NCBI GenBank assembly: GCA_037576215.1
Contig: JBANDB010000018.1
Span: 1,178,001-1,242,000 of the forward strand
Direction of reading: 5' to 3'
DNA: 64,000 nt
Source of the DNA: Armillaria gallica
Taxonomy: Eukaryota > Basidiomycota > Agaricomycetes > Agaricales > Physalacriaceae
Positions 46,062-57,285 of the stretch are shown piece by piece (position 1 is the first letter of the stretch; every line of letters starts with the position of its first letter). The position numbers and the translations under genes are program-made. The notes under the pieces are model-generated. The model was not told the DNA's origin. It was given only the letters and a program-made list of their open reading frames with translations, and searched no databases.

Positions 46062-47349
46062 TCAAGCCCTTGGCACTGTTATCGCACCCCATGGAGACAC
46101 CCCGTACTTGCGTGAAATCGTCACATCCGTCCAAGTATCATCATTCGTCGCTGGGAGCTCAAATCCGCTCGGTACTCCAACGAACGATTTCCAGGTGTTA
46201 TCTGTGACGTAGGAGACCGAGGTACCCTCGTTGTATGCCACGAGGATCGTGCCAATCACACCAGCAGGACCTCCTGTGTTAACTCCGTTCACGGCAAACA
46301 CATTTTCATCCGGGTTCAATTGGGGCACGGAGTGCGCTTTGGCAGCGGTATAATCGCCTCTTGAGTCAAGGTTCTGGCCGTTAGAGGCCATGAATAGAAT
46401 CGACATACGTTGTCAACACCACCTTCGCGCACACAGCTCCCTTTCCGTACGACGATTGAATGGTCTTTCTTAAAGCCCTAATTCCACAGTTACTGCCGCG
46501 TTGGAAGACTCCTTTGTCCAAATCCAGTTACTCTGCGTCAAATCCAGGGCGGGTGTGAGGGAGATGGCTCCCCATGGTTCCATTCCCGCCTTACCCTGGA
46601 CATTCGTTGCAATCCAGGCGAAGTTATCCAAGCTGGGGTTCTCAAAGCCGCTTGCAGTTCCCGTTCGCAGTTTTCCAAGACGCGTCGGTGACGAACGTTG
46701 GGCTCGTCCAAGTAGTCGACGTGAATGGTAGCCATGACTCCAGCGGGACCGCCGGTGTTGGTGGCGTTGATAGCAATGACATTGTCGACATCGCGACTGA
46801 GACCGACGGTGTATACCTGAGATGTGGAGCCGGATCCTTCATATGCTATGCCAGAGCCGATCTCAGCACCGTTGGCATAGAGCGTGTAGGTTTATCGCTG
46901 GATGAATATGTAAGTAAAACCATCTTCGCTTTTGAGGAAGAGAAACTTACGCAATGATTATGATAGTCGCACACACGGTACATTTGGTATTGGTGTGAGG
47001 ATTAGTCTTGCGGAATGGACGAGGACCGTTGGGAGTGGCACCACCTGGACTGGCGGTTTCCCCGGTCCAGATCCAGTTAGAGTCGGTGAAAGTGAGGGGC
47101 TGAGCTTGTGCTCTGGCTACGAGGGAGGTAGTCACATCGACTGCCCCATCGACAGCGATACCTAAACACGCGGTCTAGAAAGACGTCCTTGAGATGAACG
47201 AGAGGCGGCCCGTACCTTGTTCAGACGACGGCAAAGACGTTGTGCTGATTACGGAGAGCGCGATTGGGAGCAAGGACAGACCTACGGATGCTGCGTTAGA
47301 CTCACGAGTCGCAATGTTAGGTAGGGAGATGTCTACCGTGGACGAGCAT
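46062..47349 (-). pseudogene. Secreted protein with two galactose-binding-like domains, frameshifted
   Basis: Start inferred at ATG 47347-47349 (MLVH, intron, ASVGLSLLPIALSVIST), a plausible signal peptide. Domain 1: FTDSNWIWTGETASPGGATP, FRKT, LYANGAEIGSG, VIAINATNTGGPAGVMATIH. Domain 2: SNWIWTKESS, VFAVNGVNTGGPAGVIGTIL, TDNTWKSFVGVPSGFELPAT, KYGVSPWGAITVPRA. The repeated W-I-W-T...N-G...N-x-G-G-P-A-G pattern resembles the beta-sandwich module found in front of fungal rhamnosidase-like proteins and is common in basidiomycete secreted proteins. The frame is broken near 46890 (before LYANG), near 46690 and in between. It belongs to module 2; a remnant in module 1 is at 38060-38269. Confidence 0.65.
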
Positions 47350-47644
47350 GTTGTAAAAGAGGCTCGTTTACAATGTTCAAGTCATCTTTTATACCAGAGA
47401 CGGCATGCTCAGCGTGTCGGGGCTCGATCCTGTGAGCGTGCTACGCTAAGAACGGTTGAATCGAAGGTTTATAATGGTTGATTAAGCGGCTTCGAACAAA
47501 GATTGTTCGCACTAGAGTGAAGACATGATTTATGTACTTGAGCCGTTGATTTGATCTGTTCTGCATATCGACGGTTGGTGACAGACGTAAAAACTGTCAA
47601 TGAAACCGTGCGTTCTTTGCACCCCGTAACCAATATTGCGGTGC

Positions 47645-49097
47645 TCAATCACATGCTGGAAAAGAAGAATATGTCGTACTAAATCTGTGTCCTACATGTT
47701 TGCCCACCACAATCCCATTATCATGATAATGGGCTGCGTACGCATTGTGTTTGACTAGCAATTCATTCTTGAACATCACGTCTACTTCCAACGTCGGCTT
47801 GAAGTCACCTGAAAGAGGTATAACCACATAATCTATACATCGAAATCAGTAGCGTCTGGAAAGGGGAGGGCCTAAAGTACCATATGCGCACTAAACTAGT
47901 TGTCTCCATCCATCACTTTCGTGTTCGGAACCTTAGAAAGAGTTTTCCCCCTGAATCGCTGGTTTATGACAATACTCGTTGACAAAGCCTTCTCCACCCA
48001 GCGAATCGTGGAAATAAAGCACAGCAGGAACTGTGAGGTACGGCGCTCAGTCGACAGTTCCATTCACTAGTGCAAAATAAGCAAGCGATTCAACGCCGAA
48101 ACAGAGGAGCCTGACATTTGAATTGCTCCACGAAAGGGCGAGGTGTAGGTAGAAGATGTCGGAAAGCTCGACTTGATAATATGCTGGTTCCTATGCGGAT
48201 GATCAATCAGTGGATACAAATTAACAGCTAGTGTACCATCGTATGTCCGCCTCTTTGGAACATACAATACCGCAGCGCCCCTCTTCGCAAACAGCCACTT
48301 GTGACAATCCTGATACACCGTCAGTCAGAAAGCTCATCACTGTATATCACTTACATTTATCCAGAAACCTGGTTTGACTTGACCCAACTGGATCTTTGTT
48401 TGTCGTCTGGTGTCATGCGCTGCATCGATCACACTCCACACGTCGAACTCGCGGCAGATGTCCGTCATGACCTCCCAAGGAAGAAGAACGCGTGGATTAG
48501 AGATAATCGCGTCCACAACAGCAACAATTTTCGTATTCTTGCCAACGCGTTCTCGGATCGGTTCTAGATGCGATCTCCATCGAGAAATGATATCCTCCTT
48601 TGTTGTTGGAAACAGGATGGTTAACTGCGCGACCTCCGGATGAGGCGGGACACCGGAAATATATTGCGCTGTTCGGGAGATGGATCCGTAGGTCGTGTTG
48701 CCTGAAAGAATGATCAGCACCTGTGGTCCTTCAGAGAAGGTAAGAAGTCTCACAAGCAAAATAACGCCCCTCGCTTCGCAGATAAAGTTCTTCAGGACCG
48801 TATTAACTCCATGCGATGCATTCGGGACCAATACCACTTCGTCGACATCACTGACTCCCGCTGGCGACGTTCTCGCCTACAGCGATAAGCATGTGCTGGT
48901 AGGTCAATCGCATGAACATATCCGGATTCGCTTCGATCTTGTCGGATAGAGCACTGCACCATACGCTGACCGGTCGAGGAAGAGACTCGTAGGAGCCTTC
49001 GATGACCACGCAGCGAGCATCTCGGTTCAGTACGACGATCCAAGGATCCACCATGATTTAAGTTGTATTCGGGATCAAGATGAAAGTATTCTTTCAT
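47645..49097 (-). pseudogene. Class V PLP enzyme, module 3 copy, broken
   Basis: Homologous to 18491-20153. Readable parts are MKEYFHLDPEYNLNHG, SYESLPRPVSVWCSALSDKI, LVPNASHGVNTVLKNFICEA, NTTYGSISRTAQYISGVPPH, EVMTDICREFDVWSVIDAAH and CHKWLFAKRGAAVLYVPKR. Lesions: 5 nt missing after VAS near 48860, the KDRTGPNF segment deleted near 48130, and the C-terminal exon out of frame after KHNAYAAHYHDNG. The N-terminal leader before MKEYF is also lost. It is the best preserved of the two dead copies. Confidence 0.8.
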
Positions 49098-49984
49098 TTG
49101 ATGCCTGAGGCCTGAAGGCTGGCGGCTGCGCAGGGAGGAATAAAGACTTCAAGCATCAGGGGGAAGACGGGAAGAAGGGGAACCATTTCGATTCCCAGCT
49201 AGAGGAGAAAGAGAAAGGATTTGCCGTGTAGGTAATATATGAATGAGTCTTATTTTTCGGCCGATCTTATCTCCGTATCTTGTCCGGCAAATATTTGACA
49301 TGCCGCGGCCAATGAGCAATCCCCGATTTGTCTCACGATCAACTTCGTTGAAGTTGAACGTCGTCGAACGGCGTAAAGCTCTGTAATTTTCCTGTTGGAA
49401 TATGCGAGAGAATTTGAGCAATCCGGCATTCCGGCATGCTGAGTAAGATATTGATTGGATAGAAATTACTAGAATAAGCGTAGTTTAGTATAAATATAGG
49501 AGGTTAATGGGCAAACTCCTCAGGAGTTTGTAACCCAGAGACTATAGGTCTTACAAGCATTGTACTGAGGTAAAGCCTTAATTACAACATTTCCAATCTA
49601 AGTGTTGGATCTCATTTCCTTCTGATAGTGTGTTGAAAGCCGATTCTTCGCGTTCAGAACTCCTTGAATCTGGGAATCATCCATTTAGGCCCTTGGTCTT
49701 GCCCAAAACATATGGATGCAACTCTCATAAATATATGATCAGAGCAATGTACTGCTATCAAGAAAATAAGCAGCACGGGTAGGTAAGTCCTATTTCAGGG
49801 ATGACGGGAATTACAGGATCTTTACACATAAAATAGAGTTCCAGAAGCTGTGAACAGGATGGCAGTGTATTAAATGTCTATTTTTCGTGGTAAGTAGCAT
49901 CCCTTTGCATCTCGTTGAGTGGCCGATTTCAGGCTTGCTTGGAATCACTACCTTATCATTGGCCTGCGAGTTTGGGATACTATT

Positions 49985-52552
49985 ACGAGTCCGAGTTTAC
50001 GAGGATTCGTCCTTATGCGCTGCATTTCGATCCAGGACCCTTACTTTTAAGTTTTACTTTAGAATCTAACATGTGCAAATAAACACCTTTTATGGCAACT
50101 CAAAAATAATAGCCTGCAGCCTCGCTAATACTTATCTCTCTACAAGGTGTATCCGTGTCGTTCGCTGTCAGATTGGTGCACAAATGGTATGTTTCATTAA
50201 ATTCCATATTATTTGGTTTATTCTAGGTACTTTTGGCTCATCTGGCGGCCCCAACAGCCCCAGGTAGCGAGCTTTTAACCCTCATGCATAAGGCCTCACG
50301 TGAGGCAGCACTGCGTACGACTCCCACAAAACACTATTGCAGCAAAGACCGTCACCTGCTACGATGACGACGATGATTATTACCAGCTTCCACCCCCAAA
50401 ATTGGCACCATCCCCCCATTCCCTACCCAGTCTCCTTCCGCATTGACATCGGGGCCAATCGCCCACACACAGTAAATTCGCACACCACAATGACAATGGA
50501 TGCCTTCGAGAATCAAATATCAGCTGCCATCTGCAAGCATGAGGAAGGAACGGGGGCATAGCGACCGGGACAACGACAACGATGAACAGGACAGCGATGA
50601 TGACGATGGGGATGGTGGTGAGGGTCCACGGATGATGGAGAGATGTGACAGAGGGTAGGGCAGGGCTGTAGGACATGGAGGACGATTGCGGGATGCGTAA
50701 CGAGGAGGGAGCATATGAGAGGGAGCATGGGGTGAAGGTCAGGCCACCGACATCCAATGGCGACAACGACAGCAACACCTCTTTGGGCGTCGATTACCCT
50801 CCCATGGACACATCAAACGAGACCGAGACGATGGCTATACGAGTACCGACGGCCCCGCTGCTGCCACCCACTCCCAAATCCAACATTGGTCCCTACCGCC
50901 CGCCCCAAGCCCCAAATAACCCCCACCTCCATGCATCCCCCATTTTCGACATGGAGGATCACAGCTATCAAGCCTGTTTCTCCCCCCGACATCATCATCA
51001 CCGCCCATGCCCGCGACGATGACAACTCCTGATCCCGATCCCTGCCGCATCCCCCACCCTCTATCGACCTTATGAGCACCATCGGACCCCTACCTCCGTT
51101 TTCAATGGCGGGGAATCCGATGGTGGTTTCCGTTTCCCCTCATGATCCCACCACAATGCTCCATTGCGCCGCTGATGCCTACCTACCCCCCTACCTCATC
51201 CCCATGCCCATGCCACCGCCGCATATTTGTGGAGTGGCTTATATCTGGTGTAGAGAAGCACGACACTACCAACCACATGCACGCCCGACACCGCCAATGA
51301 TCCCGTCGTCATCGTTGACATTCCTGCCTCCACACTCCCCATTTTCGGGTTCTGTATGGTTGCGCAGGCCCGGTTTTTCCGCTGTTTTCTTATTCAGATG
51401 AGGAAAGGCCCAGTGAGGGCTTCTATGCATGGTTATGCCCGCTACTGCATATGCTACATCCCCTGCTCACAATCCTGCATAAATAGATGTATTTTTGTAT
51501 CTATTTGTATTTTAATATTTCATTCAATATTCAATATCACGAAGATCTGTTGCAGCCAAGCCTGGTCGTCATAGTTGGCACAAGTTATAATGCAAATTCA
51601 AGAGTTTGCTTGTAGGGGGGAATCCCTGTACAAAGAACAAAGGGTAACTTGAAAGAGTGGTGAAATGCAGTGGTCGCTTAAGGCGTACCAGAATTTGCCG
51701 AGTGTCTTTACACTCAAGCCACTCCGTCATTTCTTGTGTCTTTTCTTTCTGAGCATCCTTAATTTTCTAATCTTAAAATACTCAGTATGTCTCTCCTTCA
51801 CGCGATTGTTCTCAGCTGTGTACGCCGCGTATCTACGCATATTCTTCATGAAATCTTCCTTGCAAGTGTGGAATCCCCCCTCATCAGGCATGGCATCCGT
51901 ATGTAGATTGAATAATTAGGTCATTCAACATCTGACGACACTGCTCAATAGTATTTGCTTGATCTCCAAGGGGTGGCGTCACGCGTGCGGCCGTGCGGCC
52001 ATACTCTCCTGTGATAAAATTTGGTCGTATATTCGCATCAGAGATACCAACCTTTACACGGAAGAGAGCGACGTCTTGTCAGACACATTGAACGCTCAGC
52101 ATCATATCCCATGTGTCTGCGTGCTAAGAACCGAACACGGTGTTTGCCACTGTATACTTCCTGCACCTCTTCGATGTGTGCATGCCCATTTTCGTTCTTG
52201 TTCCATTCTGAAGCGTCATCGGATACAGCGAGAAGTTTCTTGAGCTGCTTTTTGTTCTGTTTCAAGGCGCTGAACGGTGGATTAGCCAGCATCGTGACAT
52301 ATACTGAGGTCGGAGGCTGAGTTCGAGATTCCAATTCTCTGCTTTGTATTTTTCTGCCACTGAACTCCAGTAGACACTGAGAAAAGATGTGTTAAAACGC
52401 ACTAGCACTTGCTTCTTAAAGTATACGTGCACTGTACATACTGTTCCGCTTGCTACACTCATTCCTGTCTTGGTACCGTTGCTCTCAGTGCTGAGACTTG
52501 GAGTTTGGGATTCGGACTCGTACCTGCCATGCTCGCAACGGCCCACATCAGC
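49985..52552. mobile_element. Unidentified insertion in module 3
   Basis: About 2.6 kb lies between sequences adjacent in module 2: GGGATACTAT at 49980 and GTATGTATTATGCTCC at 52557, which correspond to 40800-40815. The part 50280-51400 is C-rich on the plus strand with Pro/His/Thr-rich open frames. The part 51700-52340 has minus-strand open frames (KQNKKQLKKLLAVSDDASEW, RVKERHTEYFKIRKLRMLRK) that I cannot assign. No terminal repeats were found. Confidence 0.55.
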
Positions 52553-52675
52553 TAAGTATGTATGTATTATGCTCCCTCATTTCCGTAAAGGACTTCGTTT
52601 TCTGATGTGATGAATCAAGGGGAATATTACCAGTAGGTCAAATCTACCCCTACCCACAGCCCCTGCCAACGACAA

Positions 52676-53188
52676 TGTTAAGAATCAGAGTATTTAGAAT
52701 AATACACAAAGTAATGAATACTCAAGTAAAACCCAAGTCGTGAGCGAGGATGTCTGAAAGCTGAGTTCCAACCACCAAGAGAGATCCGATATTGGTGCTA
52801 ACAAGCACTAGGCATAGTTAATGAGGGCGTCAGCAAGCGCTAGGCATAGTCGGGAAGCAATTGACTGGCAAGCACTGGGCGTAACCGATCAAAGATGCTT
52901 AGATCACAGAATTAAGTGGATGTTGAAGTAGTGAAATTAGATTAAGAGATCCTAATACAATGTCAGGTAAGTATTTATACACTACTAGTAAGGACTCGAG
53001 TCAGTATTATTCTACAACATTCCATCGCATTCCAGTATTAGCAAGAAGAATTGAGAAAATATGAGAAAATGCCAGTAGGCTGAGGTCAAGACCGAGAACG
53101 CCGAGAGAAAGCATGTGTTGACTCATGTATGACCGGAAAAGGCCCGATATCCATAACAGACAATGACAAATTTTGCAGACATATAACA
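52676..53188. mobile_element. Solo LTR
   Basis: 513 bp beginning TGTTAAG and ending TATAACA, so it has the TG...CA ends with TGTTA/TAACA inverted tips of an LTR. It interrupts type a sequence that is continuous in module 2 (40930-40940). No convincing target-site duplication is visible. Internal genes are absent, consistent with recombination between two LTRs. Confidence 0.65.
52795..52890. repeat. Short direct repeats inside the solo LTR
   Basis: Three variants of CAAGCRCTRGGCRTA occur: CAAGCACTAGGCATAG, CAAGCGCTAGGCATAG and CAAGCACTGGGCGTAA. Confidence 0.6.
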
Positions 53189-54141
53189 CGGATGCAGTGT
53201 AACCAGTGTTATATATTTCTCCATTCTCAATGTGGCTTATAGGATCTACTAGTAGGAATTGCGATCATATAGGATCCGAGTCATCTCCTTTATTTGGTCT
53301 CTGTTTTTTAATCCTCATACCCAATTCCGTTATCTATGGTACGTTCTATTTTGCTGTTACCTTATTTCTTCTGTCTGCTATTACTGTGCGCTGACTTTCA
53401 GAGCCATAGTCACTATTCAGATCCTTGCCATGGAGAGCATGATTGTCCTATGTATCTGGGCTATCGCAGGCAGAAGTGGAGTTTTGTTAGGGTTTTTTTT
53501 GCTGGTTTCTCTTCCTGAATGTGGCCACAACTCTTGCCGTCTACTTTATGGTCACTTATTATGTTCCTGTTTGTGACCAAAATTTGATGTTGTATAGCTG
53601 GTAAGGAATAATGTTAGTTGCATATCAAGTTATGCGACTGATGCAGCCATGATGGCCACTTCAGGCTTCCCATGCTTTTATTTGAGCTTATTGTGTTTCT
53701 AATGGCTATATTCTATGGACTCCGAGTGCTCAAAGCAACAAAGATTCTGACACAAGTGTGACAAAACTTTGGTCCGAAGCCAATTATGGGCCTGCTCCTC
53801 AGAGACAGTGTCTTTTACTTTCTGATGTACATTGCGCTAATTGTTTTGCTACTAAACATGTCTGACCATGTCAACTACTGCTTAGTGTCCTCTGTTGCGC
53901 CCCCGTCCAGGGATCCGTGGTGTGCTGCCCTCCTCCATTATGTCAGCTCCTCATGCTTATGATCGCACAGGATACTGGGCTGGGCCTCAGTCTCATGAGT
54001 GTTACGATAACATGTATGCTTCTCAGGTTGCGCAAGCAGGCCAAAGCAGATTTGAATATGCCATGCCCTCAAGACATGGAGTTGGAATCCTTTTGAGTAG
54101 CGAATCTGGTAGAAGAAGTATCCACTGCTTCTGACACATGA

Positions 54142-55597
54142 ATTGGCCTAATTAGAAAGTATGCTATGAAGACTTGTAGTGAGTAGTGATCCCACATGTT
54201 GTACTTTGAACTTATCGTATTTCAGGACATGATCAGGCATGTTGAAATAGATTTAGAACTCAATAGCCTGGTTCTTGAGTGTTTTAAAAAAAATAATCAT
54301 ATCCCTTTCCGCCTTGATAGGGAAGAGTGGTGAAAAGCGACCTCTAGATGACTCAGATATTTATCGGCACCATACATGAGATGAAGGTGTGCAATACACC
54401 TTGGTATGCCCCGTCTCAGCTGATATATCAGCACCAGCATTAGTTCCTCATGGGAAGCAGTCTTACAATACCATCTATATCCTCCCGGACATATCTTTCG
54501 GTCTGGTCTGCATTGCCTGGTTACAAATCATTTGGGACCCATAGCCTCGAAGTGGCCAACCTTAATATTGTAGATTAAGTGCTAGTCAAACCGTTATCGT
54601 AGCTGTTCCAGACCTATAGGACATCCAATCAGTGCTACTAATCTGATGGCATCTCCACTCCAGGTGATACATATTGAAGGTTTCAGTGTTGTAAGGGATG
54701 TACTGGAAACAATAAGTTTGACCCCTCCTGTAGCACTAGTAGGTATCTATATTGTGACGAACACAAATGCTCTGTGACTAGATACCTGACAACATAAAAG
54801 CTGAATTGGCACATGTGGGAGTACCTGTTTAGACGTTGAGAGAGGGTGAAACATGATATGTCCAGGTACTTGCAACGTACCAAACAGTTTCTTTCTTCGA
54901 TTGTCCAACGTCAATTGTAGTGACTCACACAGGTTCGAGCATTTGCTGAAAGTTTGTAGGATACTAGAGATTTAATTCTGACAGCTGTGCAGCCTTCAGA
55001 AGGACAAGACATCATAATGTTATTATTATATGCTCAGTACTATCAATCAAAAGGGTTAAGTGTGTGAAGAGGCTGTGGGTATGTCACTGATCATCGGTCT
55101 AAGATAGATTGATTCGATGGTGTTGATCAGTATTAATGAAAAAGATGTGGAGGTGGGCGGTCTTCATTACCACTGCCAAAACCAAAGCAACTGTGGTTTA
55201 CTCTGTCGCAACATACCATTAGAACACTGCATGGTGGATGCTGGCAGGAGTGATCCTCATTGCCAAAACCAAAGCAACTAGAAACCACTCCATCGCAGCA
55301 CCTTTGAGGAGGGTCAGACTTAATCCTCGTCGGTATTATCGAGTCAAAGTGAGTGAAAGAGGGTGATTTCATCTGATATTACCAGAATTTGGCCACAGTG
55401 AGTTCGGAAATCTGATTTTGTGTCATGCAACATGTCAGTTCAACTCAGTTGCATCGGACTCCAGAGAAGTTTGGCATGAAGAGAGGCAAACGTGCATGGT
55501 AGGATCACAGGGCACCTCCTGTGTTAAGTTGCTGCAAGGATCTAAGTATTGATAGTGGAAGTGTTTGTGGTTAGGTCACCGCCAACTAGTTCAATTG
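54142..55597. other. Non-coding part of module 3
   Basis: Closely matches 22.2-23.6 kb in module 1, including TGTAGCACTAGTAGGTATCT at 54729 versus TGTAGCGCTAGTAGGTATCT at 22810. No gene is supported. Confidence 0.45.
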
Positions 55598-56090
55598 ACC
55601 TCTGCTTCTTGCTCAAGCTTTTACGATGAAACAGAGAAATAGCAGGACACCTGCCAAAGCAGGAAAAAAAGTGGATTGACGATGAGTAGAGACTCGAGAG
55701 AGCTGTACAAGTACATACAAAGGACAGAAACTGAAAGTAGGCAGAAAATAAGTAGATAACATATTTTATATGGGAGAGGTGGGTGGGTGAGAGAAAAAAG
55801 TGATAAATTATGAGATATGGAATGACGACGGTGATGAACGGTGGACGATGATGGTGATCACAGTGATCACGGTGATCATGGTGATGAATGATGTGAAGAT
55901 CACTCACCCTGCACCCATTTTGATGTCATCCTGAGCCTGGCATCTGCTACAGCCATAACACCTGACTGGGAACAAAATGAGAAGCCGGCGGAGGTCACCA
56001 GGATGTTAACGATGACGATGACGACACTATGAGCCCATGTAGAGGCCTACAAAAATGATCCCTACCCTTGAAACCCACATTTACGACAAT
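55598..56090. repeat. Insertion with GTGATCAC palindromic repeats
   Basis: About 490 bp absent from the equivalent point in module 1 (after CACCGCCAACTAGTTCAAT, before GTAAACAGTGGCC). Near 55843-55905 it has a run of GTGATCAC / GGTGATGA units, each an 8-bp palindrome or near-palindrome. The His-rich frame on its minus strand is a product of this repeat. No terminal repeats were identified. Confidence 0.5.
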
Positions 56091-56480
56091 AATGTAAACA
56101 GTGGCCGCTCTGGTTTTGTGTGACACATGATCGATGATCATTATCTGCTGCTTTTTGGCCTCCTGCAGTCCTGTCTCGTGAAGTATCCATACCCTCCCGA
56201 GCTCAATTCTTTCAGATTTTTGTCTTTTGTCTAGGCCCATCCCAAGTCCAAAATCTGAGGCTACGTATAAAAACCTGTTCGCTGACCCGTCTACACATGA
56301 TCTATGATCTAGCTCCAGGCCAGTGATCGTTACAGAACAGTTGCATCTAAGCTTCAACTTGGACCATCTCATTAGTGGTTGCTTCCCGTGCTTCCCCTTG
56401 TGCCTTCTCCATCTTGATTCTTGATGCTGCATTATCAATCCTATAGTCAGTGTTATAAGATGTGTGGGGTCTACAAACAA
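56091..56480 (-). pseudogene. Small unknown gene, module 3 copy
   Basis: Homologous to 42503-42814: CSVTITGLELDHRSCVDG, SDFGLGMGLDKRQKSERIEL and WILHETGLQEA. One base is inserted just after the ATG equivalent to that at 42814 (ATGCAACTG for ATGCACTG). The shared frame is therefore open only from further upstream, and the KQQAADK helix has a short deletion. Confidence 0.5.
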
Positions 56481-56604
56481 AAGTTACAAGCTGGCTGCAT
56501 ACAATTCATGCTGTGCAGTAGTATCAATCAACGATGTACAGAGGGCGCTTGTTCCTATGTGTAACCATGGCGGTGCGAATCGCTTCACCATGATTTTAAT
56601 ACAC

Positions 56605-56610
56605 TATAAA
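56605..56610 (+). promoter_or_regulatory. TATA box of type b DUF6533 gene, module 3
   Basis: TATAAA, 50 bp before the ATG at 56655; conserved with the module 1 and 2 copies. Confidence 0.55.
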
Positions 56611-57285
56611 GAGTGCGTCTGTGGACCTGCATTCAAGGCTTTATCAGCGACAAGATGGGTTTGACTGCAGGTATCTATGAGGTTGCAAAATGTGGGTATT
56701 ATAATTCTTCATCTGATTTCTCTGACCAAAATGCAGATATGACATGGTCGCTAATTTTATGGGACTATCTGATAACCCTTGATGATGAAGTTCGTCCATA
56801 TTGATCTTCTCGTGATGGACTCTCTACTGATCAACTTGAAGATCACTTTATTCTGGATGCGTCTTCATTCTGGCATGACCTTATTTCCGTATGGCTGAAA
56901 ATTGGATGGACAGTTCTCAAGAATGTCATGGGTCAAATTCTTATTCTTTGCAGTAAGTCGTTTTCAGCGGTAGACACAAGCAGTTGACATAACAGGTTTA
57001 GAATCAGTATATAGGTCTCATTTTGTGGATATGGGATATCGTCTGTGAGTGGTGTCTGGCATTATTATCTTATAGCTACTAGATGTGCTCTACCAGGGAA
57101 CTTGAAACATCCCGAAAATACCGTAAGTTATGTTTTGACATCAAAATTCCACTCATCCTCATTTGACAGCCTGAAGATATCCTGTTTGCGGAACCTACAT
57201 ACGTTGGTCTGATCCGACTTCTCTGCCTCCTTTGCTGAACCTTAGGCATAGATGTGGAAAAGGTGGGTGACTGGACTTTGTTATG

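Larger units (their letters stand above)
49872..54141 (+). pseudogene. DUF6533 type a gene, module 3, split by two insertions
   Basis: The DUF6533 exons are deleted: sequence passes from the promoter block (about 49870) directly to TTAAATGTCTATTTTTCGTGG, an internal intron region. An insertion of about 2.6 kb (49985-52552) and a solo LTR (52676-53188) follow. The remaining exons encode MESMIVLCIWAIAGR, PMLLFELIVFLMAIFYG, KPIMGLLLRDSVFYFLM and LGLSLMSVTITCMLLRL. A TGA at 53759-53761 stands where module 1 has CGA (Arg) in the QMRQNFG segment. It is certainly non-functional. Confidence 0.8.

Noticed and set aside
50337..51050. Several His/Pro/Thr-rich open frames on both strands
   Set aside because: They follow from the extreme C-richness of the insertion; none shows a domain.
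55542..55907. His/Asp-rich minus-strand frame
   Set aside because: Produced by the GTGATCAC/GGTGATGA repeat, and absent from the other modules.
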